NCBI RefSeq assembly: GCF_014643635.1
Contig: NZ_BMJV01000005.1
Span: 274-64,273, forward strand
DNA length: 64,000 nucleotides
DNA from: Salipiger pallidus
Lineage (GTDB): Bacteria; Pseudomonadota; Alphaproteobacteria; Rhodobacterales; Rhodobacteraceae
Reading direction: 5' to 3'
Shown here: piece by piece, positions 26,835 to 34,365 of the stretch
Layout: every line of letters starts with the position of its first letter
Numbering within the stretch: position 1 is the first letter of the stretch
The notes under the pieces: generated by a model
What the model was told of the DNA's origin: nothing
Seen by the model: only the letters and a program-made list of their open reading frames with translations
The model's database searches: none
Program-made: the position numbers and the translations under genes

Positions 26835-27995
26835 ATGAAATCGCTATACGTCGGGGCTGCAGCCCTGGCTTTGACCACCGGTGCCGCTCAGGCCGGGGGT
26901 ATCGAGAGGACATCGCAATCGCTGATGATCCTGTTTGAAACGGGCAACCTGCTGGAGTTCTCACTCGGCAAGGCCTCGCCAGAGCTCAGCGGGCGCAATA
27001 TCGCATTCGTAGAGGGCCTGCCGGTCGAGGACATCGATAATGTCGGCAAGGACTTCTGGCTGCCGTCTTTCGCGCTGAAGTACGACGTGAACGACCGCTG
27101 GGCACTGGCGCTGATCTATGACCGTCCGTGGGGAGCGGACGTGGAATACGGCGGCGAGAACCCTGTCTTCGGCGGCACCACCGCCGAGGCGAACACCCAC
27201 ACCATCACCGCACTGGCAAAGTACCAGTTCAACGACAATTTCAGTGCGTTCGGGGGGCTGCGGTTCCAGCAGGCGGGCGGAGACATCCACCTGGAGGGCA
27301 TCGCCTATGGCCCGGTGACCGGCTACGATGTCAGTCTGGATGACGACTGGGCCGCAGGCTACGTGGTTGGTGCCGCTTACGAGCTGCCGGACATCGCACT
27401 GCGCGTGGCGCTCAGCTACCAGTCCGAGATCACCCATGACATGGAGACCCGCGAACGCGGCCCGCTGGTGGACCCGGATGGCCCCGGCCCTATCCCGGCG
27501 CTGCCGCTGCTCAACGCCTCGGGCGAGACCGAGGTGAAGACACCGGAAAGCTGGAACCTCGACTTCCAGACCGGCATCGCGCAGGACACGCTGCTGTTCG
27601 GCTCGGTGCGCTGGGTGCACCATTCGCAGTTCCGCGTCGATCCCGCCGCCTTCACTGCTGTCACCGGCGACGGCCTCATCGACCTGGAAGACACCACCAC
27701 CTGGACCCTGGGCGTGGGACGCAAGTTCAATGACAAGTTCTCGGGGGCGGTCAGCGTCACCTATGAAGCACCGGGGGACGAGCTCGTCTCGCCGCTGGCG
27801 CCCAAGACCGGCTATACCCAGCTGCGCCTCGCGGGAACCTACAACATCAACGAACAGCTAAGCGTGTCGGGCGGGGTCAGCCACTTCTGGCTGGGAGATG
27901 CCAAGCCGGAAACCAGCACGCCCGACGTGGCGCGCGCCTCGTTCGACGACAACACTGCATGGGGTGTGGGGGCCAAGATCACCTACCGCTTCTGA
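26835..27995 (+). CDS. FadL/OmpP1/TodX-family outer-membrane transporter
   Basis: 386-residue outer-membrane beta-barrel protein of the FadL family, which imports long-chain fatty acids or other hydrophobic compounds. It has a Sec signal peptide (MKSLYVGAAALALTTGAAQAGG) and a short N-terminal hatch segment, then alternating-strand barrel sequence (KYQFNDNFSAFGGLRFQ, GAAYELPDIALRVALSYQ). It ends with an aromatic residue (AKITYRF), as outer-membrane proteins do. The leader holds perfect palindromes that may control expression. GGGGAGAGGA precedes the ATG. A terminator follows. The substrate is unknown. Confidence 0.9.
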   Translation: MKSLYVGAAALALTTGAAQAGGIERTSQSLMILFETGNLLEFSLGKASPELSGRNIAFVEGLPVEDIDNVGKDFWLPSFALKYDVNDRWALALIYDRPWGADVEYGGENPVFGGTTAEANTHTITALAKYQFNDNFSAFGGLRFQQAGGDIHLEGIAYGPVTGYDVSLDDDWAAGYVVGAAYELPDIALRVALSYQSEITHDMETRERGPLVDPDGPGPIPALPLLNASGETEVKTPESWNLDFQTGIAQDTLLFGSVRWVHHSQFRVDPAAFTAVTGDGLIDLEDTTTWTLGVGRKFNDKFSGAVSVTYEAPGDELVSPLAPKTGYTQLRLAGTYNINEQLSVSGGVSHFWLGDAKPETSTPDVARASFDDNTAWGVGAKITYRF

Positions 27996-28001
27996 GCATG
28001 A

Positions 28002-28025
28002 CGGGGGCCATCCGTGGCCCCCTTT
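28002..28025 (+). terminator. intrinsic terminator of the FadL-like gene
   Basis: GGGGGCCA (28002-28009) and TGGCCCCC (28014-28021) with loop TCCG, then TTTT. Confidence 0.8.
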
Positions 28026-28167
28026 TCCGCCGCAACGCTCCATGGCGCCCCGGCGGACCTTCAAGGCCGGATCGCCAGGACCGGTACGCCTTATCAGCGC
28101 CTTGGGCATTTGACGCCGGGGCCGCGCCTCTTTACCTCTGGCGCGGACGAATCCCGGAGCCTTCCCC

Positions 28168-29025
28168 ATGCCTTACGAAACCGCCCGAGCGTGGCGCGAT
28201 GCCCCCAGCAGACGCGCCGTGATCTTTGCCATGTCGGGGCTTGGCAAGACCCATGTCTCATCGATGTTGCGCGACGCGGGAAGCTGGTTCCACTACTCGA
28301 TCGACTACCGCATCGGCACCCGCTACATGGGCGAGTACATCGTCGACAACGCCAAGCGCGAGGCGATGCAGGTGCCCTTCCTGCGCGATCTTCTGCTGTC
28401 GGATTCGATCTACATCGGCTCGAACATCACCTTCCAGAATCTCACCCCGGTCTCCACCTACCTTGGCAAGCCTGGCGACGTGGCCAAGGGTGGGCTGCCC
28501 ATGGACACCTACCGCGCGCGACAGGACCAGTTCCGCCGTGCCGAGGAACAGGCGCTTCTGGACACGGGCTATTTCATCGACCGGGCAAAGGATCTGTATG
28601 GCTACCCGCATTTCGTCTGCGATACCGGCGGGTCGATCTGTGAATGGGTGAATCCCGAAAACCCCGACGATCCGATCCTCGCACACCTGTCGGACCGCGC
28701 CCTGATGATCTGGATCCGTGGGACCGACGCGCACACCGAAGAGCTGGTGCGCCGCTTCGACAAGGCGCCGAAACCAATGGCCTACCAGCCCGATTTCCTC
28801 GAACGCTGCTGGCGTGACTACCTTGAGGAAACCGGCCTGCCCGAAGCGCAGATAGACCCCGACAGCTTCATCCGCTGGACCTATGCCCGTGCGCTCGCCC
28901 ATCGCCAGCCGCGTTACGAGGCGATGGCCCGCCACTGGGGTGTCACGGTCGAAGCCGCCGACATGGCCACCGTCCGCGACGAGGCCGATTTCACCGAAGT
29001 GGTCGCTGCTGCGCTTCCCACTTGA
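28168..29025 (+). CDS. P-loop protein of unknown function upstream of metA
   Basis: 285-residue cytosolic protein. Near the N-terminus VIFAMSGLGKTHVSSML looks like a Walker A loop (AxSGxGKT form), followed by a region like those of nucleotide or small-molecule kinases (FHYSIDYRIGTRYM). No Walker B is obvious. Relatives in Rhodobacterales are labelled simply 'ATPase'. The stop lies 53 bases before metA on the same strand, with only a hairpin between, so co-transcription with metA is likely. I cannot assign a function. Confidence 0.75.
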   Translation: MPYETARAWRDAPSRRAVIFAMSGLGKTHVSSMLRDAGSWFHYSIDYRIGTRYMGEYIVDNAKREAMQVPFLRDLLLSDSIYIGSNITFQNLTPVSTYLGKPGDVAKGGLPMDTYRARQDQFRRAEEQALLDTGYFIDRAKDLYGYPHFVCDTGGSICEWVNPENPDDPILAHLSDRALMIWIRGTDAHTEELVRRFDKAPKPMAYQPDFLERCWRDYLEETGLPEAQIDPDSFIRWTYARALAHRQPRYEAMARHWGVTVEAADMATVRDEADFTEVVAAALPT

Positions 29026-29038
29026 GCAATGCCCCCCG

Positions 29039-29062
29039 GGGGTCTACATCAGCAGACCCCTG
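29039..29062 (+). promoter_or_regulatory. hairpin in the metA leader
   Basis: GGGGTCT pairs with AGACCCC around an 8-base loop, ending 17 bases before the metA ATG. It does not match the SAM-II or SAM/SAH riboswitch consensus as I remember them, so it may be an attenuator, terminator or simple leader hairpin. Confidence 0.4.
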
Positions 29063-29078
29063 AGACAGGATAGATACG

Positions 29079-30032
29079 ATGCCCATCAAGCTGCCCTCCG
29101 AGCTTCCCGCCTATGACGTTCTCACCCGCGAGGGCGTCATGGTCATGGACGAGGACAGCGCATCGCGGCAGGACATCAGGCCGATCAAGATCGCCCTGCT
29201 CAACCTGATGCCCAAGAAGATCCAAACCGAGAACCAATTCGCCCGGCTTATCGGTGCAACGCCGCTGCAGATCGAGTTCAGCCTGATCCGCATGTCCGAG
29301 CACCAGACCAAGAACACCGCCGCCGAGCATATGGAGGCGTTTTATCGCCCCTTCGCGGAGGTCGAGGCCTCAGGTGAAAAGTTCGACGGTCTCGTCATAA
29401 CCGGCGCGCCGATCGAACATCTGGAGTTCAACGAGGTCACCTACTGGGAAGAGCTGGCGCGGGTCTTTGCCTGGTCGCAGACCCATGTGCATGCCACCAT
29501 GGGCGTGTGCTGGGGCGGCATGGCGATGATCAACTATTTCCATGGGGTGAAGAAACACATTCTCGATCACAAGGCCTTTGGCTGCGTGCGGCATCAGAAC
29601 CTTGCGCCCGCGTCACCCTTCCTGCGCGGCTTTTCGGATGACATGGTAATGCCTGTCTCGCGCTGGACCGAAATGCGCCGGGCCGAGGTCGAGGCGGCGG
29701 GCCTTCCGGTGCTGATCCATTCGCCCGAAACGGGGCCCGCGCTGGTCGAGGACAAGGCGCATCGTGCGCTCTACATCTTCAACCATCTTGAGTACGATTC
29801 CGGCACGCTCAAGGAAGAATACGACCGCGATGTCGCCGCCGGCAAGCCGATCAACGTGCCCGCGAACTACTACCCGGACGATGACCCCACCCGCACGCCG
29901 CTGAACCGCTGGCGCAGCCATGCGCATCTGCTTTACGGCAACTGGATCAACGAGATCTACCTCACCACGCCCTTCGACGTGGCACGGATCGGGACCGACT
30001 CCACCGACTGGCGGGCGCCCAAGACCTTCTGA
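29079..30032 (+). CDS. metA: homoserine O-acetyltransferase of the MetA type
   Basis: First committed step of methionine synthesis: O-acylation of homoserine. 317 residues, class I amidotransferase-like fold; nucleophile Cys144 in [10 protein letters not shown], with the His and Glu of the triad in [11 protein letters not shown]. Enzymes of this family use succinyl-CoA (E. coli, Gly111) or acetyl-CoA (Glu at that position). Here [14 protein letters not shown] has Glu113 at the equivalent place, so acetyl-CoA is the predicted donor despite the traditional 'succinyltransferase' name. It follows the P-loop gene and is convergent with holC across a shared terminator. Confidence 0.96.
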   Translation: MPIKLPSELPAYDVLTREGVMVMDEDSASRQDIRPIKIALLNLMPKKIQTENQFARLIGATPLQIEFSLIRMSEHQTKNTAAEHMEAFYRPFAEVEASGEKFDGLVITGAPIEHLEFNEVTYWEELARVFAWSQTHVHATMGVCWGGMAMINYFHGVKKHILDHKAFGCVRHQNLAPASPFLRGFSDDMVMPVSRWTEMRRAEVEAAGLPVLIHSPETGPALVEDKAHRALYIFNHLEYDSGTLKEEYDRDVAAGKPINVPANYYPDDDPTRTPLNRWRSHAHLLYGNWINEIYLTTPFDVARIGTDSTDWRAPKTF

Positions 30033-30053
30033 AGACCATCTGCCAAGTAGCTG

Positions 30054-30084
30054 AAAACAGGAGCGTCTAGCGCTCCTGCTTCTT
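30054..30084. terminator. shared terminator of metA and holC
   Basis: CAGGAGCG (30058-30065) and CGCTCCTG (30071-30078) with loop TCTAG, A run before and CTTCTTTT after. The holC stop codon lies inside the loop and stem. Confidence 0.75.
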
Positions 30085-30519
30085 TTCCCAGCGGCCCGAC
30101 TCCTCGGACCAGTATTGCGCCGAACAGCCTGCGGCGGTCAGCGCCTTCCACTGCCCGCGCGCCACGTTCAGCGCCGCCTCGTCATGGCCATCGAACAGGA
30201 TGCACACCCGGTCGAGCCGCTTGACCTCGTCCGCGTCCACCTCGGCGCCATGCACGGACATCAGGCACGACGGCTCGTTGGTCATGTCGGTCCCTGCGGT
30301 CAGAAGCACCGGCTGCAGCGCATCATGCGGCCCGCCTGCAAGGCCGTGGGGCAGGAAACTGTCCTCCGGGCCCCACAGCGCGTGGTCGAGCCGCTCAAGC
30401 CGATCCGCCGCCCCGCGCACCACCACCCGCCAGCCCTGCGCGAGCGACCGCTCGAGCAGGACCGGCAGCGTGGCTTCCATGGGACGCCGGGTCAGGTGGT
30501 AGAACATGGCCGCGCCCAT
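30067..30519 (-). CDS. holC: DNA polymerase III chi subunit
   Basis: 150-residue chi subunit of the DNA polymerase III clamp loader, which connects the loader (through psi) to single-strand-binding protein. It has the chi-family pattern: MFYHLTRRPMEATLPVLLERSLAQGWRV at the N-terminus, DRLERLDHALWGPEDSFLPHG, and the C-terminal RVCILFDGHDEAAL. It starts four bases after the pepA stop, so the two genes form one transcription unit; the pepA-holC order is common in proteobacteria. The stop codon sits within the terminator shared with metA. Confidence 0.92.
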   Translation of the reverse strand: MGAAMFYHLTRRPMEATLPVLLERSLAQGWRVVVRGAADRLERLDHALWGPEDSFLPHGLAGGPHDALQPVLLTAGTDMTNEPSCLMSVHGAEVDADEVKRLDRVCILFDGHDEAALNVARGQWKALTAAGCSAQYWSEESGRWEKKQER

Positions 30520-30523
30520 CGGA

Positions 30524-32008
30524 TCAGGCCTTTCCGTCGTCGGCTTGCACTTCGAAGCGGTCCCTCACCAGCCGGTCGAGCGCAAGCACTCCCCAGCCCG
30601 ACGCGCCCTTGGGCGACAGCGGGCCTTCGGATTTCAGCGAGGCGACCCCGGCGATGTCGAGGTGGATCCACGGCATGTCCTCACGCACGAAACGGCGCAG
30701 GAACTGGGCGGCGGTGACGGAGCCCGCCGGGCGGCCACCGATGTTCTTCATGTCGGCGACATTGGATTTCAGCAGATCGTCATAGGCCTTGCCCATGGGC
30801 ATCCGCCATGCGCCCTCGCCCTCGGTTCCGGCCGCACGCAGGAATGCGTTGGCGAAGGGATCGTCGTTGGAGAAGACGGCGGCGTTCTCGTGCCCGAGCG
30901 CCACGATGCAGGCCCCTGTGAGGGTCGCAAGATCGACGATGGCAGCGGGTTTGACGTGTTCCTGCGTGTACCACAGCACGTCGCCCAGCACGAGGCGGCC
31001 TTCGGCGTCAGTGTTGATGACCTCGACCGTGTCACCCTTCATCGAGGTGACCACGTCGCCGGGCCGCACCGCCTCGCCCGAGGGCATGTTTTCGACCAGA
31101 CCGACGAGGCCAACCACATGGGCGGGCGCCTTGCGCATCGCCAGCGCCTTCATGACGCCAGAAACAACGCCCGCGCCGCCCATGTCCATGGTCATGTCTT
31201 CCATGCCGCCCGCGGGTTTCAGCGAAATACCGCCGGTGTCGAACACCACGCCCTTGCCCACGAGCGCCAGCGGATCGGCCTCGGCCCCCTTCCAGCGCAT
31301 CACCACCACCTTCGACGGCGAGGCAGAGCCCTGCCCGACACACAGCAGCATGTTCATGCCCAGCTCGGCCAGCCTGTCCTCTTCGAGCACCTCGACCTCG
31401 ACCCCGAGCTCGCGCAGCCCCTCGAGCCGGGTGGCAAATTCCGTGGTGGTGAGCACGTTGGCGGGGGCGTTCACCAGATCGCGGGTGAAGAACACCCCCG
31501 AAGCGACGCCCAGCAGCGGGGCACAGGCCGCCTCGATTTCGGCGGGCTTGGGGCAATGGACGGTGGCGGGCTCCAGCGGCTTGCCCTTGTCGCTGCGCAC
31601 CTCGGTGTAGCCATAGCCGCGCAGGGCGAGGCCCAGAACCACCTGCGGCAGGCGCACCAGCGTCTCGCCCAGCACGGTCACCGGCGATGCCCCCGCCAGA
31701 CGCGCCAGAGCCGCACCGGCCTTGCGCGCCGGCTCGACCTCGGCGCGGCGTTCCAGCTTCACGATATCGATGGCATCCGCCGCCATGCCGCCCGGAAAGG
31801 CCAGCGACACAACCCCGCCCTCGGGCAGCTTTTCCCAGGCCTCACCCTCGACCGCCCGGGCAACGCTGCCCCGCGTCAGCCGGTTCAGCCGCCGGGCGCC
31901 CCGCCCCAGCTGGCCCGCCGCGTTGACGAACACCGCAACCCGTCCGGGCGCGTCCTTGAGCGCATCGAGATCGGTTTCGACGAAGGTGATCTGGCGCAGA
32001 TCTGTCAT
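30524..32008 (-). CDS. pepA: leucyl aminopeptidase (M17 family)
   Basis: Cytosolic di-zinc exopeptidase releasing N-terminal residues from peptides; 494 residues. Signature M17 sequences: VGKGVVFDTGGISLKPAGGMEDM (first metal lysine and aspartate) and the family active-site NTDAEGRLVLGD, followed by DLATLTGACIVALG. The catalytic region spans roughly residues 180-490. The two adjacent ATGs at 32011 and 32008 are equivalent; the second is 6 bases from GGGAG. It is divergent from the lptF operon and directly upstream of holC, a conserved arrangement. Confidence 0.95.
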   Translation of the reverse strand: MTDLRQITFVETDLDALKDAPGRVAVFVNAAGQLGRGARRLNRLTRGSVARAVEGEAWEKLPEGGVVSLAFPGGMAADAIDIVKLERRAEVEPARKAGAALARLAGASPVTVLGETLVRLPQVVLGLALRGYGYTEVRSDKGKPLEPATVHCPKPAEIEAACAPLLGVASGVFFTRDLVNAPANVLTTTEFATRLEGLRELGVEVEVLEEDRLAELGMNMLLCVGQGSASPSKVVVMRWKGAEADPLALVGKGVVFDTGGISLKPAGGMEDMTMDMGGAGVVSGVMKALAMRKAPAHVVGLVGLVENMPSGEAVRPGDVVTSMKGDTVEVINTDAEGRLVLGDVLWYTQEHVKPAAIVDLATLTGACIVALGHENAAVFSNDDPFANAFLRAAGTEGEGAWRMPMGKAYDDLLKSNVADMKNIGGRPAGSVTAAQFLRRFVREDMPWIHLDIAGVASLKSEGPLSPKGASGWGVLALDRLVRDRFEVQADDGKA

Positions 32009-32134
32009 CATGCTCTCCCATTGATTGGCAATAGTGGTAAGGCCGCCGGACGACATTGACCAGAGGCAGCTTTTCCAGCACAAGCCGTTGGTCTAGGGTA
32101 ACCGAAAACATGCAAGAATGACGGGGGACGGGCA

Positions 32135-33274
32135 GTGCAGAGATTCGACAGGTACATGCTGTCGCAGCTCATGGTCGTGTTCGGATTTTTCGCCCTCGTC
32201 CTCGTGATGGTCTACTGGGTCAACACCTCCGTGGGCCTGTTCGACGAACTCATCGCAGACGGGCACACAGCGGGAATTTTCCTTGAATTCACCATGCTTG
32301 CCCTGCCCGGCGTCATTGGCATCGTGCTGCCCATGGCGGCTTTCGGCGCAGCGGTCTACGTCACAAACCGCATGTCCAATGACAGCGAGCTGACCGTCGC
32401 AAGCGCCACCGGCCTGTCGCCGTGGCGGTTGGCGCGCCCGGTGCTTGTGTTCGGTGTCATAATCGGCCTGATGATGGCGGTGCTGGCCAATGCGCTGGTA
32501 CCCGCATCGGTATCACAGTTGCGTCTTCGCGAAGGAGAGATCTCGAACTCGGTGACCGCGCGGCTGCTGCACGAGGGCACTTTCCTTCACCCGGTGTCGG
32601 GGATCACCTTCTACATCCGCGACATCACGCCTGAGGGTGAATTGCTTGACGTGTTCCTGTCGGACCGTCGCAGCGAGGACCGGGTGACCACCTACACTGC
32701 CGAAACCGCCTTCCTCCTGCGCGAGAACGGTGCCTCCCGGCTGGCCATGCAGTCGGGCATCGCCCAGACCCTGCGCCTGTCGGACCAGACTCTGTCCACC
32801 ACCAATTTCGACGACCTGACTTACGACATCTCCGAGATGGTCGCCGCAGGCGGGGCCAAGCGGCGCCGTGCCGAACAGGTCCCCACGCTGGAGCTGCTGA
32901 CGCAGACCGCTGCCGTGGCCGAGGAAGTCCGCGATGATCCGGGCGAGCTGCTCGAGGAGGCGCATGGCCGCATCGCGCAGCCGCTGCTGTGCATCGTCGC
33001 CGCGCTGATCGGCTACGCGGCGCTGATGAGCGCGAGCTACTCGCGCTTCGGAGTGACCAAACAGGTGGTCGGTGCGATCTTCCTTTTGGTGCTGGTCAAG
33101 GTCATCGAAAGCGCCGTGGGCGGCCCGGTGCGAGCCAACCCCGCGCTCTGGCCACTGATTTACGTGCCAGCGCTGAGCGGCCTGCTCATGGCGCTGCTGC
33201 TGCTGTACCAGGCCGCGCGACCCTTCCGGCCGGGCAGCCCGGCCGCGCCTGATGAAGACGGGACAACCGCATGA
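32135..33274 (+). CDS. lptF: LPS export ABC transporter permease LptF
   Basis: 379-residue permease of the LptB2FG complex, which extracts lipopolysaccharide from the inner membrane and pushes it onto LptC/A toward LptD. YjgP/YjgQ family: one N-terminal and several C-terminal helices flank a large periplasmic beta-jellyroll domain (about residues 130-260), e.g. MVVFGFFALVLVMVYWV at the start. The first codon is GTG (32135). It overlaps lptG by four bases (ATGA). First gene of a tight envelope operon running to pdxA or rsmA. Confidence 0.95.
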   Translation: MQRFDRYMLSQLMVVFGFFALVLVMVYWVNTSVGLFDELIADGHTAGIFLEFTMLALPGVIGIVLPMAAFGAAVYVTNRMSNDSELTVASATGLSPWRLARPVLVFGVIIGLMMAVLANALVPASVSQLRLREGEISNSVTARLLHEGTFLHPVSGITFYIRDITPEGELLDVFLSDRRSEDRVTTYTAETAFLLRENGASRLAMQSGIAQTLRLSDQTLSTTNFDDLTYDISEMVAAGGAKRRRAEQVPTLELLTQTAAVAEEVRDDPGELLEEAHGRIAQPLLCIVAALIGYAALMSASYSRFGVTKQVVGAIFLLVLVKVIESAVGGPVRANPALWPLIYVPALSGLLMALLLLYQAARPFRPGSPAAPDEDGTTA

Positions 33275-34365
33275 TCCTGCACCGCTATTTCGCCCGCCGC
33301 TTCCTGTGGATGTTCCTGTCGATCCTAGGGGTCTTTGCCCTGTTCATCGGCCTTTTGGATTTCGTCGAACAGTTGCGCAAGTTCTCGGGCGAGGCGAATT
33401 TCGCCCAAGTCCTCCAGGTCACACTGCTGCGCCTGCCCGACGGCATCTACGAGATCCTGCCGCTGGTCATGATCCTTGCCACCGCGGCGCTTTTCCTGAT
33501 GCTGGCCCGCTCGTCCGAGCTGGTGGTGGTGCGCGCCTCGGGGCGCGCCGGGCTTACCGCGCTGATGGGGCCAATCACGGTGGCGCTTATCATCAGCGCC
33601 GTCACCGTGGCCATCTTCAACCCGCTTGTCGCGGCGACGTCGAAACGTGCCTCGGCCCTGTCGGAAAGCTACGAAAGCAGCGGCGCATCGGTAATCTCCA
33701 TCGGGCGCGATGGACTGTGGCTGCGCCAGGGCGGCCCACAGGGCCAGACCGTGATCCGCGCCTCCAGCGCGAACCCCGACGCCACCATCCTCTACGACGT
33801 GAGCTTTCTCAGCTATGCTCCCGGCGCCGGCCCGGTGCAGAGGGTCGAGGCCGAGGAGGCAGAGCTCGAGGACGGTGCATGGGTGCTGCGCAACGCCAAG
33901 GCCTGGCCGCTGGCCGAAGGGATCAACCCCGAGGCCGGGGCCCAGCAGCACGACACCCTGCGCATCCAGAGCGACCTGAGCCGCGACGACATCCGCGACC
34001 GCTTTGGCAGCCCCTCTGCGGTGGCGATCTGGGATCTGCCCGACTTCATCGCCGGGCTTGAAGAGGCCGGCTTTTCCGCCCGCCGCCATCTTGTATGGTT
34101 CCAGATGGAACTGGCACGGCCGGTTTTCCTCGTGGCCATGGTTCTGGTGGCCGCGGGCTTTACCATGCGCCCCTCGCGCATGGGCCGCACCGGGCTGCAT
34201 GTGCTGGCGGCGGTGCTCTTGGGCTTTGGCCTCTACTACGTGCGCAACTTCGCGCAGATCATGGGTGAGAACGGCCAGTTGCCGCCGGTTCTCGCCGCCT
34301 GGATTCCGCCCGTCGCGTCGCTTTTGCTGGCGCTCGGGCTGGTCCTTCAGATGGAGGACGGTTGA
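33271..34365 (+). CDS. lptG: LPS export ABC transporter permease LptG
   Basis: 364-residue partner of LptF in the LptB2FG exporter. Same YjgP/YjgQ fold: helix RRFLWMFLSILGVFALFIGLL at the N-terminus, periplasmic domain around residues 125-260 and three helices at the C-terminal end (AVLLGFGLYYVRNFAQ, WIPPVASLLLALGLVLQ). Translationally coupled to lptF by an ATGA overlap and to lptD by TGATG. The ATPase gene lptB and lptC/lptA are not in the window. Confidence 0.95.
   Translation: MILHRYFARRFLWMFLSILGVFALFIGLLDFVEQLRKFSGEANFAQVLQVTLLRLPDGIYEILPLVMILATAALFLMLARSSELVVVRASGRAGLTALMGPITVALIISAVTVAIFNPLVAATSKRASALSESYESSGASVISIGRDGLWLRQGGPQGQTVIRASSANPDATILYDVSFLSYAPGAGPVQRVEAEEAELEDGAWVLRNAKAWPLAEGINPEAGAQQHDTLRIQSDLSRDDIRDRFGSPSAVAIWDLPDFIAGLEEAGFSARRHLVWFQMELARPVFLVAMVLVAAGFTMRPSRMGRTGLHVLAAVLLGFGLYYVRNFAQIMGENGQLPPVLAAWIPPVASLLLALGLVLQMEDG

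Noticed and set aside
29026-29078. SAM-II or SAM/SAH riboswitch in front of metA.
   Set aside because: Only a simple hairpin is visible; the conserved pseudoknot sequences I remember are not there.
30506-32059. 517-codon open frame antisense to pepA.
   Set aside because: Shadow of pepA; composition rich in His/Arg/Gly typical of the antisense frame.
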